Assembly: GCF_000702825.1 (NCBI RefSeq)
Contig: NZ_JNKF01000012.1
Span: 496,001 to 560,000 of the forward strand
Origin: Prevotella sp. P6B1
Lineage (GTDB): Bacteria; Bacteroidota; Bacteroidia; Bacteroidales; Bacteroidaceae
DNA length: 64,000 nt
Direction of reading: 5' to 3'
Position 1 is the stretch's first letter; each line of letters starts with the position of its first letter. Shown piece after piece: positions 1-11,087 of this stretch. The notes beneath the pieces are model-generated. The model saw only the letters and a program-made list of their open reading frames with translations, ran no database searches and was not told where the DNA came from. Both the position numbers and the translations under genes were made by a program.

Positions 1-2278
1 CTGCCTTCTGAGGCTTAGCCATCAGACCACGGATACCAGAGAGCTGTTTGATCTGGTCCTTACTACCACGGGCACCAGAGTCAAGCATCATGAATACAGC
101 GTTGAATCCCTGGTCGGCCTCGGTCATCTGCTTCAGCAGGATGTTACCGATATCGTTATTGACGTGGGTCCAGGTATCGATAACCTGGTTATAACGCTCG
201 TTGTCGGTGATGAATCCCATGTTATAGTTGTCAGTAATCTGCTGAACCTCCTCATTACCCTTGGCAATCAGCTCTGCCTTCTCCTTAGGAATAATGATAT
301 CATCGAGGTTGAACGACAGACCTGCCAGATAAGCCATGCGGTAACCGAGGTTCTTGATACCATCAAGGAACTCACAAGCCTCAGCGAAACCTACATTCTT
401 AATAACAGCAGCGATGATGTCGCGCAGACTCTTCTTAGAGATAATCTTATTAACATAGCCAACCTCCTTTGGAACGATGCCATTTACAATGACACGACCA
501 ACAGAAGTCTCTACCATATGACGCTCGGGCTTACCGTCAACGATATCGTCGACAACCACCTTCACCTGAGCATGCAGCTCACACTTACCTTCGTTGTAAG
601 CAATGATAGCCTCCTCAGGACCGTAGAAAGTCAGACCCTCACCCTTAGCACCTGGACGAATCTTGGTAATGTAGTACAGACCAAGCACCATATCCTGTGA
701 AGGCACAGTGATAGGAGCACCGTTGGCAGGGTTCAGGATGTTATGGCTCTGCAGCATGAGCAGCTGAGCCTCAAGGATAGCCTCATTACTCAGTGGAAGG
801 TGAACAGCCATCTGGTCACCATCGAAGTCGGCGTTGAACGCGGTACAAGCCAGTGGGTGGAGCTGGATAGCCTTACCCTCAATCATCTTAGGCTGGAAAG
901 CCTGGATACCCAGACGGTGCAGTGTTGGTGCACGGTTCAGCAGAACGGGGTGACCCTTCATCACATTCTCCAGGATATCAAAGATAACCGGCTCACGACG
1001 GTCAACAATCTTCTTAGCGCTCTTTACGGTCTTCACGATACCGCGCTCGATGAGCTTACGGATGATGAATGGCTTGTAAAGCTCGGCAGCCATCAACTTA
1101 GGCAGACCGCACTCACCCATCTTCAGCTCAGGACCTACAACGATAACCGAACGGGCAGAGTAGTCAACACGCTTACCCAACAGGTTCTGACGGAAACGTC
1201 CCTGCTTACCTTTCAGCGAGTCTGAGAGTGACTTCAGAGGGCGGTTACTATCGCTCTTCACAGCGCTCGACTTACGAGAGTTGTCGAAGAGTGAGTCGAC
1301 AGCCTCCTGCAGCATACGCTTCTCGTTGCGGAGAATCACCTCAGGAGCCTTGATCTCCATCAGACGCTTCAAACGGTTGTTACGAATGATAACGCGACGA
1401 TAGAGGTCGTTCAAGTCAGAAGTAGCGAAACGTCCACCATCCAGTGGTACCAGAGGACGGAGCTCAGGAGGAGTCACAGGGATAATCTTCATGATCATCC
1501 ACTCTGGGCGGTTGATACCCTTCTCCACACTGCTGCGGAAGGCCTCAACAACCTGCAGACGCTTCAGAGCCTCGTTCTTACGCTGTACTGATGAATCGCT
1601 GTTGGCACGGTCACGCAGTTCGTACGACAGTGAATCGAGGTCGATACGAGTCAGCAGATCGTAGATGGCCTCAGCACCCATCTTAGCGATGAACTTATTA
1701 GGATCGCTATCATCCAGATATTCGTTATCGGGCGAAAGCTGATTCTCAATGATTTCGGTGTACTCATCTTCTGACAGCAGGTCGTACTGGTTGGCACCCA
1801 GGGCATCGTTGCCCTCTGCGTCCTTTCTACCTGCCATCGCACCTGGCTGGATAACCACGTAGCGCTCGTAGTAGATAACTGCATCGAGCTTCTTAGTGGG
1901 CAGACCAAGCAGATAACCGATCTTATTAGGAAGACTACGGAAATACCAGATATGAGCAACGGGCACAACGAGCTCGATGTGACCAGAACGCTCACGACGA
2001 ACCTTCTTCTCAGTTACCTCGACACCACAACGGTCGCAGACAATACCTTTATAACGGATGCGCTTGTACTTACCGCAGGCACACTCATAGTCCTTAGTAG
2101 GACCGAAGATGCGCTCGCAGAACAAACCATCGCGCTCAGGCTTATAGGTACGATAGTTGATGGTCTCAGGCTTGGTAACCTCACCGAAGCTGCTCTCCAA
2201 GATCTCTTCGGGCGAAGCAAGTCCGATGGTAATCTTCGTGAAATTATTCTTTATTTTTGAATCTTTCTTGAAAGCCAT
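1..2278 (-). CDS. rpoC: DNA-directed RNA polymerase subunit beta' (N-terminal 759 residues, cut by window edge)
   Basis: Largest catalytic subunit of RNA polymerase. The frame is open from an ATG at 2278 to the window edge, so the C-terminal half is missing here. Reading the minus strand gives a start [12 protein letters not shown], then the N-terminal zinc ribbon with Cys66, Cys68, Cys81 and Cys84, and the catalytic loop NADFDGD with the three Mg-binding aspartates at about 484, 486 and 488. It starts 38 bp after the rpoB stop and is surely co-transcribed with it. No Shine-Dalgarno sequence is visible before the start, as for most genes here. Confidence 0.97.
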   Translation of the reverse strand, partial: MAFKKDSKIKNNFTKITIGLASPEEILESSFGEVTKPETINYRTYKPERDGLFCERIFGPTKDYECACGKYKRIRYKGIVCDRCGVEVTEKKVRRERSGHIELVVPVAHIWYFRSLPNKIGYLLGLPTKKLDAVIYYERYVVIQPGAMAGRKDAEGNDALGANQYDLLSEDEYTEIIENQLSPDNEYLDDSDPNKFIAKMGAEAIYDLLTRIDLDSLSYELRDRANSDSSVQRKNEALKRLQVVEAFRSSVEKGINRPEWMIMKIIPVTPPELRPLVPLDGGRFATSDLNDLYRRVIIRNNRLKRLMEIKAPEVILRNEKRMLQEAVDSLFDNSRKSSAVKSDSNRPLKSLSDSLKGKQGRFRQNLLGKRVDYSARSVIVVGPELKMGECGLPKLMAAELYKPFIIRKLIERGIVKTVKSAKKIVDRREPVIFDILENVMKGHPVLLNRAPTLHRLGIQAFQPKMIEGKAIQLHPLACTAFNADFDGDQMAVHLPLSNEAILEAQLLMLQSHNILNPANGAPITVPSQDMVLGLYYITKIRPGAKGEGLTFYGPEEAIIAYNEGKCELHAQVKVVVDDIVDGKPERHMVETSVGRVIVNGIVPKEVGYVNKIISKKSLRDIIAAVIKNVGFAEACEFLDGIKNLGYRMAYLAGLSFNLDDIIIPKEKAELIAKGNEEVQQITDNYNMGFITDNERYNQVIDTWTHVNNDIGNILLKQMTEADQGFNAVFMMLDSGARGSKDQIKQLSGIRGLMAKPQKA

Positions 2279-2316
2279 ATGTCAATTTTACTTTTTTCGT
2301 TTGTACTTATTTACCT

Positions 2317-5300
2317 TTAATCAAGTGTGATACTCAAACCAAGACCACGCAACTCGTGCAAGAGCACATTCAGAGATTCAGGGATACCAGGTGTTGGCAT
2401 CGGCTCACCCTTCACAATTGCTTCGTAGGCCTTAGAACGTCCTACGGTATCATCAGACTTGATAGTCAGGATTTCCTGGAGCACATGGCTAGCACCGAAG
2501 GCCTCAAGGGCCCAAACCTCCATCTCTCCGAAACGCTGTCCACCGAACTGGGCTTTACCACCAAGAGGCTGCTGGGTAATCAAGCTGTACGGACCGATTG
2601 AACGGGCGTGCATCTTATCCTCAACCATGTGACCGAGCTTCAGGAAGTAGGTGATACCTACTGTAGCAGGCTGGTCGAAACGCTCACCGGTCTCACCGTC
2701 ATAAAGGTGGGTAGAGCAGAGACGTGGCAGACCTGCCTTGTCAGTCCACTCTGCCAGGTCGTCAAGCTTAGCACCATCGAAGATAGGTGTAGCAAACTTA
2801 ACACCCAGACGCTTACCGGCAGCACCCAGAATAGCCTCGAAGATCTGACCGAGGTTCATTCGAGAAGGCACACCCAGAGGGTTCAGTACCAAGTCTACAG
2901 GACGACCATCCTCGAGGAATGGCATATCCTCCTGACGAACAACCTTAGAAACGATACCCTTGTTACCGTGACGTCCGGCAAGCTTATCACCTACGCCGAT
3001 CTTACGCTTCTTAGCAACATATACCTTAGCCATCTGGAGAACGCCATTGGGCAGCTCGTCACCGATGGTGATGGCAAACTTCTTACGCTTCATCTCAGCA
3101 TCGAGCACCTTGTACTTCTTCATGAAGTTGATGATCAGCTTGGCAATCAAGCCATTCTTGTGCTCATCGCTGGTCCAGTTGCTGATCTGGATATCACCAT
3201 ACTCCAGATTACGCAGAGCAGTAGCAGTGAACTTGCTACCCTTGGTGATGATCTCAGCACCGGTATAGTCCTTCACACCCTGTGAAGTCTTACCCTTAGT
3301 CAGCTCGAGGAGCTTGTCGATCAGGATATCCTTCAGGTCCTCAACCTTTGCCTCATACTCCTCGTCGATCTTAGCGAGCACGATCTTATCCTGCTGCTTA
3401 GACTTACGGTCCTTGATGGCGCGCTGGAACATCTTCTTATCGATAATCACACCACTCAGTGATGGATTTGCCTTGAGTGAAGAATCCTTCACATCGCCGG
3501 CCTTGTCACCGAAGATAGCACGGAGCAGCTTCTCCTCAGGTGAAGGATCACTCTCTCCCTTAGGTGAAATCTTACCAATCAGGATATCGCCTGGCTCAAC
3601 ACGGGCACCAACACGGATTACACCGTTGTCGTCCAGATCCTTGGTTGCCTCCTCGCTGACATTAGGAATATCAGCTGTGAACTCTTCAACACCACGCTTG
3701 GTCTCGCGTACATCGAGTGAGTACTCATCCACGTGTACAGAGGTAAGCACGTCCTCACGAACAATACGCTCGTTAAGTACGATAGCATCCTCATAGTTGT
3801 AACCCTTCCAAGGCATATAGGCTACCAGCAGGTTGCGGCCCAGAGCCAACTCACCATCCTCAGTAGCATAACCCTCAGTCAGGATATCACCGGCCTTTAC
3901 ACGCTGTCCCTTCTCACAGATAGGACGCAGGTCGATGGTCATATTCTGGTTGGTACGACGGAACTTAGCAATACGATACTCCTTCAGAGCGGGCTCGAAG
4001 CTTACGAACTCCTCATCGTCGGTGCGATCGTAGAGGATACGGATAGTGGTTGCGTCAACATACTCAATCACACCGTCACCCTCAGCGGTAACCATCGTAC
4101 GTGAATCTTCACAAACCTGCTTCTCAATACCAGTTCCTACGATAGGAGCCTCGTTGTGAAGCAGAGGTACAGCCTGGCGCATCATGTTTGATCCCATCAG
4201 TGCACGGTGAGCATCGTCGTGCTCCAAGAAAGGAATCAACGAAGCGGCGATAGAGGCAATCTGCTGTGGCGATACATCCATCAGGTCAACCTGTGAAGGT
4301 GGAACAACAGGGAAGTCAGCATCCTGACGACACTTAACTACCGAGCGGATAAATGTACCATCATCATTCAGAGGTGCATTACCCTGACCGATGATGTGCT
4401 CAGCCTCCTCTTCGGCTGTCAGGTAAACAATACCATTGTCGCTCAGATCGGCCACACCATTCTCTACCTTACGGTAAGGAGTCTGGATGAATCCGAGCTC
4501 ATTAATCTTAGCATATACACACAGAGACGAGATCAGACCGATGTTTGGTCCCTCAGGGCTCTCAATAGGACACAGACGACCATAGTGTGTATAGTGTACG
4601 TCACGAACCTCGAATCCGGCACGCTCACGAGACAGACCACCAGGACCCAGGGCAGAGAGACGACGCTTGTGAGTAACCTCGGCCAGAGGGTTGGTCTGGT
4701 CCATGAACTGCGACAGTGGGTTAGTACCGAAGAACGAGTTGATAACGCTCGAGATAGTCTTGGCGTTAATCAGATCGGTTGGTGTAAACACCTCGTTATC
4801 ACGAACGTTCATGCGCTCACGGATGGTACGACTCATACGAGCCAGACCTATAGAGAACTGATTAGCCAGCTGCTCACCAACGGTACGTACGCGACGGTTT
4901 GACAGGTGGTCGATATCATCGACGGTAGCCTTCGAGTTAACCAGCTGAATCAGATACTTGATAATCTCAATAATATCCTCCTTGGTCAGTACGCGAACAT
5001 CCATGTCGGTGTTCAGACCAAGCTTCTTGTTGATACGATAACGACCAACATCACCCAGATCGTAACGCTTGTCAGAGAAGAACAGGTTCTGGATAACCTC
5101 ACGTGCACTTGCATCATCGGCAGGGTCAGCATTACGCAACTGACGATAGATGTAGAGCACAGCCTCCTTCTCAGAGTTTGATGGGTCTTTGGCCAGTGTG
5201 TTGAAGATGATGCTGTAGTCAGAAGCAACAGAGGCATCCTTGTGCACCAGAATTGTCTGTGCGCCACTCTCAAGAATCTCCATCATGTTCTCCTCGGTAA

Positions 5301-6129
5301 TCTCAGTCTCACGCTCCATGATCATCTGGTTACGCTCGATTGAAACTACCTCGCCAGTATCCTCATCAACGAAGTCCTCGTTCCAGCTCTTCAGTACGCG
5401 GGCAGCCAGCTTGCAGCCAATCACAGCCTTCAGGCTCTTCTTGTTAACCTTAACCTCCTCGGCCAGGTTGAAGATCTGCAGGATGTCCTTATCGGCCTCG
5501 AAACCGATAGCACGCAGCAGTGTTGTTACGGGCAACTTCTTCTTACGGTCGATATATGCATACATCACATTATTGATGTCGGTAGCAAACTCGATCCATG
5601 AACCCTTGAATGGGATAACACGTGCCGAATACAGCAGGGTACCGTTAGCATGTACGCTCTGTCCGAAGAACACGCCAGGTGAACGGTGCAACTGTGAAAC
5701 GACTACGCGCTCGGCTCCATTGATAACGAAAGTACCATTAGCGGTCATGTAAGGGATGGGACCCAGGAACACGTCCTGAATCACCGTACCGAAATCCTCA
5801 TGATCCGGATCAGTACAATACAGTTTCAGCTTAGCCTTCAGGGGCACGCTATATGTCAGACCGCGCTCCAAACACTCATCGATGCTGTAACGGGGCGGGT
5901 CGATATAGTAATCCAAGAACTCAAGAACGAAATTATTACGTGTGTCGGTGATAGGGAAGTTCTCAGCGAACACCTTATACAAGCCGTCATTCTTGCGTTC
6001 CTCAGGCGGAGTATCCAACTGCAGGAAGTCTTTGAACGACTTTAATTGCACATCAAGGAAATCCGGGAATGGCATCGGATTTTTGACGCTGCCAAAGTTT
6101 ACTCTGTTATCTATTATTTTTGAAGCCAT
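2317..6129 (-). CDS. rpoB: DNA-directed RNA polymerase subunit beta
   Basis: Second catalytic subunit of RNA polymerase, full length at 1270 residues, typical of Bacteroidetes. The rifampicin-binding cluster is readable near residues 468-500 ([24 protein letters not shown]). The residues most often changed in resistant mutants (Asp of FMDQ, His of THKRR, Ser of RLSAL) have the sensitive form. Further conserved blocks are [15 protein letters not shown], the [12 protein letters not shown] segment and the C-terminal [20 protein letters not shown]. It lies between rplL and rpoC. The start is separated from rplL by a strong hairpin, so its transcription is probably set partly by read-through. Confidence 0.98.
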   Translation of the reverse strand: MASKIIDNRVNFGSVKNPMPFPDFLDVQLKSFKDFLQLDTPPEERKNDGLYKVFAENFPITDTRNNFVLEFLDYYIDPPRYSIDECLERGLTYSVPLKAKLKLYCTDPDHEDFGTVIQDVFLGPIPYMTANGTFVINGAERVVVSQLHRSPGVFFGQSVHANGTLLYSARVIPFKGSWIEFATDINNVMYAYIDRKKKLPVTTLLRAIGFEADKDILQIFNLAEEVKVNKKSLKAVIGCKLAARVLKSWNEDFVDEDTGEVVSIERNQMIMERETEITEENMMEILESGAQTILVHKDASVASDYSIIFNTLAKDPSNSEKEAVLYIYRQLRNADPADDASAREVIQNLFFSDKRYDLGDVGRYRINKKLGLNTDMDVRVLTKEDIIEIIKYLIQLVNSKATVDDIDHLSNRRVRTVGEQLANQFSIGLARMSRTIRERMNVRDNEVFTPTDLINAKTISSVINSFFGTNPLSQFMDQTNPLAEVTHKRRLSALGPGGLSRERAGFEVRDVHYTHYGRLCPIESPEGPNIGLISSLCVYAKINELGFIQTPYRKVENGVADLSDNGIVYLTAEEEAEHIIGQGNAPLNDDGTFIRSVVKCRQDADFPVVPPSQVDLMDVSPQQIASIAASLIPFLEHDDAHRALMGSNMMRQAVPLLHNEAPIVGTGIEKQVCEDSRTMVTAEGDGVIEYVDATTIRILYDRTDDEEFVSFEPALKEYRIAKFRRTNQNMTIDLRPICEKGQRVKAGDILTEGYATEDGELALGRNLLVAYMPWKGYNYEDAIVLNERIVREDVLTSVHVDEYSLDVRETKRGVEEFTADIPNVSEEATKDLDDNGVIRVGARVEPGDILIGKISPKGESDPSPEEKLLRAIFGDKAGDVKDSSLKANPSLSGVIIDKKMFQRAIKDRKSKQQDKIVLAKIDEEYEAKVEDLKDILIDKLLELTKGKTSQGVKDYTGAEIITKGSKFTATALRNLEYGDIQISNWTSDEHKNGLIAKLIINFMKKYKVLDAEMKRKKFAITIGDELPNGVLQMAKVYVAKKRKIGVGDKLAGRHGNKGIVSKVVRQEDMPFLEDGRPVDLVLNPLGVPSRMNLGQIFEAILGAAGKRLGVKFATPIFDGAKLDDLAEWTDKAGLPRLCSTHLYDGETGERFDQPATVGITYFLKLGHMVEDKMHARSIGPYSLITQQPLGGKAQFGGQRFGEMEVWALEAFGASHVLQEILTIKSDDTVGRSKAYEAIVKGEPMPTPGIPESLNVLLHELRGLGLSITLD

Positions 6130-6145
6130 AAATTATAATTTAAAT

Positions 6146-6183
6146 AAAAAGGCTAGGAACCCCCTACTGGGGAGTCCCTAACC
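6146..6183 (-). terminator. rplL-rpoB intergenic hairpin with U-tract (attenuator-like)
   Basis: On the minus strand a 14-pair stem (starting GGTTAGGGACTCCCC, closing GGGGGTTCCTAGCC, a few G-U pairs) with a short AGTA-containing loop is followed directly by TTTTTATTT. This has the form of an intrinsic terminator, yet it lies inside the ribosomal protein-polymerase operon, its U-tract ending about 17 nt before the rpoB ATG. A partial terminator at the same place is well known in E. coli. By analogy it would set the ratio of L7/L12 to beta/beta'. Confidence 0.75.
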
Positions 6184-6206
6184 GATTGCTATTTGTTTGT
6201 AACTGA

Positions 6207-6587
6207 TTACTTCAGCTCAACCTCGGCACCAGCGGCCTCGATGGTCTTCTTCAGGTTCTCAGCCTCTTCCTTGCTCAGACCCTCCTTAACGGTAGCAGGA
6301 GCACCGTCTACGAGATCCTTAGCCTCTTTCAGACCAAGACCACAAGCCTCCTTAACGGCCTTTACAACCTGCAGTTTAGCAGCACCGGCTGACTTCAGAA
6401 CTACGTCGAATGAAGTCTTCTCCTCAGCTGCATCAGCAGCACCAGCTGCAGCAGGACCAGCAGCAACAGCAACAGCTGCAGCGGCGGGCTCAATTCCATA
6501 CTCGTCCTTCAGGACAGTTGCCAACTCATTAACTTCTTTTACAGTAAGATTTACCAACTCTTCTGCAATAGCTTTAATATCTGCCAT
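6207..6587 (-). CDS. rplL: 50S ribosomal protein L7/L12
   Basis: Stalk protein bL12 that recruits translation GTPases to the ribosome; 126 residues, normal length. An N-terminal dimerisation helix is followed by a long Ala-rich hinge (residues about 34-58), then the globular C-terminal domain with the conserved stretch [19 protein letters not shown]. It follows rplJ by 48 bp, so the L10-L12 stalk pair is made from one message. The start [15 protein letters not shown] is the usual one. Confidence 0.97.
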   Translation of the reverse strand: MADIKAIAEELVNLTVKEVNELATVLKDEYGIEPAAAAVAVAAGPAAAGAADAAEEKTSFDVVLKSAGAAKLQVVKAVKEACGLGLKEAKDLVDGAPATVKEGLSKEEAENLKKTIEAAGAEVELK

Positions 6588-6635
6588 TTTATTTAAAATT
6601 TTAATTGTTTTTAATGTTAATGTTACTTATTTCGC

Positions 6636-7151
6636 TTATTTGTTACGCTCAGCGATAGCGTCAAGCAGACCGTGAACCTTGCCACCGGCGTTCAAGCCAG
6701 AAACAACATTCTTGATAGGAGACTGCAGCAGAGCTACAACCTCGGCGATCAGTTCGTTCTTGCTCTTGATTGCTACGAGCTCATCAAGCTTGTCAGCACC
6801 TACGAAGAAGCTCTCCTCAGCATATGCACCCTTCAGGGCGGGGATACCTTCCTTCTTGTACTCCTTGATCAGCTTAGCAGGAACGTTAGCTGTCTGTGCG
6901 AACATAACAGCTGTGTTACCCTTCAAGCACTCATAAAGTGGAGAGAAGTCGATTTCTGAAGCCTCGAATGCCTTCTGGAGAAGAGTATTCTTCACCATCA
7001 GCAACTTAATCTCATTCTTGAAGCACTTCTCACGGAGCTCGCTTGTCTTAGCGGCATCGAGACCGGCAAGGTCAACAAGATAGAAATGAGGATATGCCTT
7101 CAGCTTCTCACCAAGTTCTGCAATGATAGTATCTTTTACTTCCTTTTTCAT
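6636..7151 (-). CDS. rplJ: 50S ribosomal protein L10
   Basis: uL10, base of the ribosomal stalk, to which L7/L12 dimers bind. The 171 residues begin MKKEVKDTIIAELGEKL, the usual N-terminal RNA-binding domain, and end with the helix that carries L12. It is 20 bp downstream of rplA and 48 bp upstream of rplL. In enterobacteria L10 represses its own message from a long leader. Only 20 nt separate it from rplA here, so such a leader would have to overlap rplA; none is visible. Confidence 0.97.
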   Translation of the reverse strand: MKKEVKDTIIAELGEKLKAYPHFYLVDLAGLDAAKTSELREKCFKNEIKLLMVKNTLLQKAFEASEIDFSPLYECLKGNTAVMFAQTANVPAKLIKEYKKEGIPALKGAYAEESFFVGADKLDELVAIKSKNELIAEVVALLQSPIKNVVSGLNAGGKVHGLLDAIAERNK

Positions 7152-7171
7152 TTGTCTAATCTTTTAACGAG

Positions 7172-7864
7172 TTATTCAACTGATTTAGGATCTACCTTGA
7201 TACCCATGCTCATTGTACTTGAGAGGAAGATACTCTTAATGTATGTACCCTTAGCAGCGGCGGGCTTCAGCTTGATAATGGTAGAGATGAACTCCTTAGC
7301 ATTCTCAAAGATCTGATCAGCGTTGAAGTTGATCTTACCGATTGATGTGTGCACGATACCGGCCTTATCAACCTTAAAGTCAATCTTACCCTGCTTAACT
7401 TCCTTAACTGCCTTAGCAACATCCATAGTAACAGTACCACTCTTGGGGTTTGGCATCAGGCCACGAGGACCGAGCACACGGCCGAGAGGACCGAGCTTAC
7501 CCATACAAGAAGGCATTGTGATGATAACATCAACATCTGTCCAACCGCCCTTGATCTTTTCGATATATTCATCGAGACCAACATAGTCGGCACCTGCTTC
7601 CTTAGCAGCAGCCTCCTGATCAGGAGTACAGAGAGCGAGCACACGTGTCACCTTACCAGTTCCGTTAGGCAGCGAAACAACGCCACGAACCATCTGGTTA
7701 GCCTTACGTGGATCAACACCCAAGCGTACATCGATATCTACTGAAGCGTCGAACTTGGTGGTGGTAATTTCCTTCACCAGAGCGGCGGCTTCCTTCAAAG
7801 AGTATGCTTTCCCTGCTTCAACCTTCTCAGCGACCAACTTTTGATTTTTTGTCAGTTTACTCAT
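7172..7864 (-). CDS. rplA: 50S ribosomal protein L1
   Basis: uL1, the 23S rRNA-binding protein of the mobile L1 stalk and in many bacteria a translational repressor of its own operon. Length is 230 residues, normal. The sequence holds the L1 signature around [12 protein letters not shown] and the segment GRVLGPRG. It lies 21 bp after rplK, as in the standard rplKA pair. Confidence 0.97.
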   Translation of the reverse strand: MSKLTKNQKLVAEKVEAGKAYSLKEAAALVKEITTTKFDASVDIDVRLGVDPRKANQMVRGVVSLPNGTGKVTRVLALCTPDQEAAAKEAGADYVGLDEYIEKIKGGWTDVDVIITMPSCMGKLGPLGRVLGPRGLMPNPKSGTVTMDVAKAVKEVKQGKIDFKVDKAGIVHTSIGKINFNADQIFENAKEFISTIIKLKPAAAKGTYIKSIFLSSTMSMGIKVDPKSVE

Positions 7865-7885
7865 TGTCTTAATTGAAGTTATTAA

Positions 7886-8326
7886 TTATTTACCAGGGAA
7901 CTCCCCTTCTACAGTGATACCCATACTACGCGCTGTACCTGCAATCAGCTTCATAGCCGACTCGATGGTAAAGCAGTTCAAGTCCTTCATCTTGTCTTCG
8001 GCAATAGCGCGAACCTGATCCCAAGTTACCTTGGCAACCTTCTTACGGTTGGGCTCGGCAGAACCGCTCTTCAGCTTAGCAGCTTCCTTCAGCTGTACAG
8101 CTGCGGGAGGAGTCTTCAGCTCGAAAGAGAATGACTTGTCAGTGTAGTAGGTGATAACAACAGGAATAATCTTTCCTGCCTTATCCTGGGTTCTGGCGTT
8201 GAACTCTTTGCAGAATCCCATAATATTGATTCCCTTAGAACCCAGTGCAGGTCCTACTGGAGGTGAGGGATTCGCAGCGCCACCTTTAATCTGTAATTTG
8301 ATTAATCCAGCAACTTCTTTAGCCAT
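7886..8326 (-). CDS. rplK: 50S ribosomal protein L11
   Basis: uL11 of the GTPase-associated centre. The 146 residues include the proline-rich N-terminal segment [18 protein letters not shown], and the C-terminal rRNA-binding domain ending in [10 protein letters not shown]. It is first of the ribosomal protein genes after nusG, with a 96-bp gap to nusG that is the longest spacer in this operon. Confidence 0.97.
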   Translation of the reverse strand: MAKEVAGLIKLQIKGGAANPSPPVGPALGSKGINIMGFCKEFNARTQDKAGKIIPVVITYYTDKSFSFELKTPPAAVQLKEAAKLKSGSAEPNRKKVAKVTWDQVRAIAEDKMKDLNCFTIESAMKLIAGTARSMGITVEGEFPGK

Positions 8327-8422
8327 TTCTGTTTGTTATTAATTGAATTTTGTTATATAAGCCTCAGGAGTGGAAGCCTCCATCGACAGTATATAAGAAC
8401 GGGCGAACCGTAACATTCCACC
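8327..8422 (-). promoter_or_regulatory. nusG-rplK spacer, possible leader for rplKA
   Basis: This 96-bp spacer is the only sizeable gap between tRNA-Trp and rplL. On the minus strand it carries two copies of the 7-mer GAGGCTT and a long-range match between TTATATA and TATATAA that could close a stem around them. In E. coli the rplK leader binds L1. A similar role here is only a guess from position; I see no recognisable L1 target. Confidence 0.25.
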
Positions 8423-8968
8423 CTATTCCTTTTCCACTTGATTATACCCAAGCTCCAAGGGAGTCTTGCGGCCGAAAATCTTAACCATCACTTTCAGCTT
8501 GTGCTTCTCGGCATTCACCTCTTCGATAATTCCACTGAATCCGCTGAAAGGTCCATCTGTTACCTTCACTGCCTCATCCACAGCGTAAGGAACAGCAATC
8601 TCTTCACTCTTAATCTCCGTCTCCTCGGCATTACCAAGGATTCTGTTAATATCACTCTGCTTTACGGGGGTAGGATTATCCAGACCACCCAGGAAGCCTA
8701 ACACATTAGGCATAAAGCGCAGCGTGTGTGCCATCTCACCCTGAAGGTTAGCCTCTACCAACACATAACCAGGCAAGAACAATTTTTCCTTTACCACACG
8801 TTTACCGTTACGCAACTGAGCATATTTCTCGGTAGGCAGTAACACCTGACCTACATTTGACTGGAGGAAAGAGTCACGCTTCATCAGAGCCTCAAGGTAT
8901 TCTTTTACCTTAGCCTCTTTACCGCTAACAGCGCGAAGTACGTACCATTTCATTCCTGACTGAGCCAT
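8423..8968 (-). CDS. nusG: Transcription termination/antitermination factor NusG
   Basis: NusG binds the RNA polymerase clamp and couples transcription to Rho or to the ribosome. The 181-residue protein has the NGN domain (KWYVLRAVSGKE at residues 7-18, then FLPGYVLVEA) and a C-terminal KOW domain (VKVTDGPFSGFSGIIEEV). It follows secE by 15 bp, the usual pairing. MAQSGMKWYVL is taken as the start. Confidence 0.97.
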   Translation of the reverse strand: MAQSGMKWYVLRAVSGKEAKVKEYLEALMKRDSFLQSNVGQVLLPTEKYAQLRNGKRVVKEKLFLPGYVLVEANLQGEMAHTLRFMPNVLGFLGGLDNPTPVKQSDINRILGNAEETEIKSEEIAVPYAVDEAVKVTDGPFSGFSGIIEEVNAEKHKLKVMVKIFGRKTPLELGYNQVEKE

Positions 8969-8983
8969 TTCTCTTGCGTTATA

Positions 8984-9175
8984 TTAACCGGGATAAACCA
9001 TACTCATTACCGACTTGAACACAAAGTCCATAGCCCATACTACCAAAGCAATAATAAGCGATGCTGAAAGCACCACTACTGCACTATGAGTCAACTCTTT
9101 GCGAGAAGGCCATGTTGTCTTATGTGCGAGCTCGTCATAACAAGCTTTGCAATAATCGATAAACTTCTTAAACAT
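8984..9175 (-). CDS. secE: Preprotein translocase subunit SecE
   Basis: Small essential subunit of the SecYEG channel in the inner membrane. At 63 residues it is the short single-helix form. An amphipathic N-terminal helix holds the conserved LAHKTTWPSRKEL motif (residues about 16-28), followed by one membrane helix with VVVLSASLIIALVVWAMDFV. It lies between tRNA-Trp and nusG, as in most bacteria. Confidence 0.95.
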   Translation of the reverse strand: MFKKFIDYCKACYDELAHKTTWPSRKELTHSAVVVLSASLIIALVVWAMDFVFKSVMSMVYPG

Positions 9176-9191
9176 ATTATTTCTTATTTAG

Positions 9192-9264
9192 CACGGGAAG
9201 GAGGACTCGAACCCACGACCCTCGGTTTTGGAGACCGATGCTCTACCAACTGAGCTATTCCCGT
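9192..9264 (-). tRNA. tRNA-Trp (anticodon CCA)
   Basis: A 73-nt cloverleaf on the minus strand. The acceptor ACGGGAA pairs with TTCCCGT, with a G discriminator; the D arm is GCTC/GAGC; the anticodon stem TCGGT/ACCGA closes the loop CTCCAAA with anticodon CCA; the T loop has GTTCGAGTC. The 3' CCA is not encoded. It sits between tuf and secE. Confidence 0.96.
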
Positions 9265-9268
9265 AAGT

Positions 9269-9294
9269 AAGCCCCCGCCCGAAAACGGGGGCTT
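9269..9294 (-). terminator. GC-rich hairpin between tuf and tRNA-Trp
   Basis: A perfect 9-bp stem AAGCCCCCG/CGGGGGCTT with an 8-nt loop, ending four bases before the 5' end of tRNA-Trp. On the minus strand there is no clean U-run after it, so it may be a weak attenuator after tuf or a processing signal for the tRNA rather than a full terminator. On the plus strand it is followed by TTGGTTTT. Confidence 0.5.
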
Positions 9295-9344
9295 GGTTTT
9301 ATCTAGTGTGACTAGAACTCCAGTTATCTGGAAGGTTCAGAGGA

Positions 9345-10529
9345 TTAGTCCTCGTAAACCTCTGTGATCTGACCAGAACCTACTGTGCGACCACCCTCAC
9401 GGATAGCGAAACGCAGACCTGGGTTCAGAGCTACAGCGTAGATCAGCTCTACAGTGATCTCTACGTTATCACCAGGCATTACCATCTCAACACCTGCGGG
9501 CAGTGAAATCTCACCTGTGCAGTCCATGGTGCGGAGGTAGAACTGAGGACGATACTTGTTTCCGAATGGAGTGTGACGACCACCCTCTTCCTTCTTCAGA
9601 ACGTAGATAGAAGCCTTGAACTTCTTGAATGGCTTGATCTGACCTGGGTGGCAGAGTACCATACCACGCTTGATCTCGTTCTTGTCGATACCGCGGAGCA
9701 GCAGACCTACGTTATCACCAGCCTGACCCTCATCAAGAATCTTGCGGAACATCTCAACGCCAGTAACAACTGACTTCTTGTCCTCACCAAGACCGAGCAG
9801 TTCAACCTCATCACCTACGTGGATAACACCAGTCTCGATACGACCAGTAGCTACAGTACCACGACCTGTGATTGAGAATACGTCCTCAACAGGCATCAGG
9901 AATGGCTTGTCAGTAGCGCGTGGTGGCTCCTGGATCCATGTGTCACAGGTATCCATCAACTCCATTACCTTCTCCTCCCACTTAGCAACACCGTTCAGTG
10001 CACCAAGAGCAGAACCACGGATAATTGGAGTATCATCCTCGAACTCATACTGAGCAAGAATCTCCTGAACCTCCATCTCAACGAGCTCCAGCATCTCCTC
10101 GTCCTCAACCATATCACACTTGTTCAGGAATACAACCAGACGTGGAACGTTTACCTGACGAGCGAGCAGAACGTGCTCACGAGTCTGAGGCATAGGACCA
10201 TCAGTTGCAGCTACTACGAGAATAGCACCGTCCATCTGAGCAGCACCAGTTACCATGTTCTTTACATAGTCAGCGTGTCCTGGGCAGTCAACGTGAGCGT
10301 AGTGACGAGTCTTTGTCTCGTACTCAACGTGAGCGGTGTTAATAGTGATACCACGCTCCTTCTCCTCGGGAGCGTTGTCAATCTGATCGAATGACTTAAC
10401 CTCAGAGAGACCAGCCTTAGCCAGCACAGTTGTGATAGCAGCTGTCAGAGTTGTCTTACCGTGGTCAACGTGACCGATAGTACCGATGTTTACGTGCGGT
10501 TTGGTGCGCACAAAATTCTCTTTTGCCAT
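9345..10529 (-). CDS. tuf: Translation elongation factor Tu
   Basis: GTPase that delivers aminoacyl-tRNA to the ribosome; 394 residues. G motifs are clear: GHVDHGKT near residue 19, the DCPGHADYV block, and NKCDMV. Domains 2 and 3 are complete, ending [12 protein letters not shown]. It lies directly after a Thr-Tyr-Gly-Thr tRNA cluster and before tRNA-Trp, so the message carries tRNAs on both sides. Codon choice is strongly biased, as for other highly expressed genes here. Confidence 0.98.
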   Translation of the reverse strand: MAKENFVRTKPHVNIGTIGHVDHGKTTLTAAITTVLAKAGLSEVKSFDQIDNAPEEKERGITINTAHVEYETKTRHYAHVDCPGHADYVKNMVTGAAQMDGAILVVAATDGPMPQTREHVLLARQVNVPRLVVFLNKCDMVEDEEMLELVEMEVQEILAQYEFEDDTPIIRGSALGALNGVAKWEEKVMELMDTCDTWIQEPPRATDKPFLMPVEDVFSITGRGTVATGRIETGVIHVGDEVELLGLGEDKKSVVTGVEMFRKILDEGQAGDNVGLLLRGIDKNEIKRGMVLCHPGQIKPFKKFKASIYVLKKEEGGRHTPFGNKYRPQFYLRTMDCTGEISLPAGVEMVMPGDNVEITVELIYAVALNPGLRFAIREGGRTVGSGQITEVYED

Positions 10530-10592
10530 TTTACTTGTCTATTAAATGTTTATTAATTCTGAATTTTCAGTTTCCTCCTTCTAGACCAAGAG

Positions 10593-10664
<72 letters not shown>

Positions 10665-10674
10665 ATGTTCTTTG

Positions 10675-10747
10675 AGCGGAAAACGGGGCTCAAACCCGCG
10701 ACCCCCAGCTTGGAAGGCTAGTGCTCTATCAACTGAGCTATTTCCGC
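10675..10747 (-). tRNA. tRNA-Gly (anticodon TCC)
   Basis: A 73-nt cloverleaf: acceptor GCGGAAA/TTTCCGC with a T discriminator, anticodon stem CTAGC/GCTGG closing the loop CTTCCAA, anticodon TCC. No encoded CCA. It lies 10 nt from the neighbouring tRNA-Thr. Confidence 0.96.
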
Positions 10748-10761
10748 AAACATCTCTTGAG

Positions 10762-10844
10762 TGGGTGCTGATGGATTCGAACCACCGAAGTCGAAAGACA
10801 GCAGATTTACAGTCTGCCCCATTTGGCCACTCTGGAAAACACCC
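10762..10844 (-). tRNA. tRNA-Tyr (anticodon GTA)
   Basis: An 83-nt class II tRNA with a long variable arm. Acceptor GGGTGTT/AGCACCC (one T-G pair), A discriminator, anticodon stem GCAGA/TCTGC closing the loop CTGTAAA, anticodon GTA. No encoded CCA. Confidence 0.96.
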
Positions 10845-10911
10845 ATGTTCCGTTGCTCTTCCGAGCGAACGCGGATTGACTAACGTCCATCCTCCCGATT
10901 TCATCACTTTG

Positions 10912-10985
10912 AGCCTCTTGTCGGATTCGAACCAACGACCCCGAGATTACAAATCACGTGCTCTGGCCAACTGAGCTAAAGAGGC
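10912..10985 (-). tRNA. tRNA-Thr (anticodon TGT)
   Basis: A 74-nt cloverleaf: acceptor GCCTCTT/AAGAGGC with a T discriminator; loop TTTGTAA gives anticodon TGT. The anticodon stem CGTGA/TCTCG has one T-T mismatch in the middle. First gene of the tRNA-tuf transcript, about 50 nt from its promoter. Confidence 0.95.
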
Positions 10986-11039
10986 TTTTCTAAGCAGCCG
11001 TTCTCTGTTTCAGATTTACGACCTGTCGGAAAACGGCTG

Positions 11040-11070
11040 CAAAGTTACGACTTATTTTTGAATTACCAAA
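11040..11070 (-). promoter_or_regulatory. Promoter of the tRNA-tuf-secE-nusG-ribosomal operon
   Basis: On the minus strand TTTG (11067-11070), exactly 19 nt, then TAACTTTG (11040-11047) match the Bacteroidetes housekeeping promoter (-33 TTTG, -7 TAnnTTTG). The expected start of transcription is near 11033, about 48 nt before the first tRNA. It is the best match to the consensus in this window. Confidence 0.8.
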
Positions 11071-11087
11071 ACTTTTTCGAGTTTTTT

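Noticed and set aside
5240..5752. Antisense open frames across rpoB, rpoC, susC, GH92 and other long genes
   Set aside because: They mirror highly biased codon use on the opposite strand and show no domain, start context or promoter.
9269..9294. Full intrinsic terminator of tuf
   Set aside because: The stem is strong, but no U-run follows on the minus strand, so I list it only as a hairpin of uncertain role.
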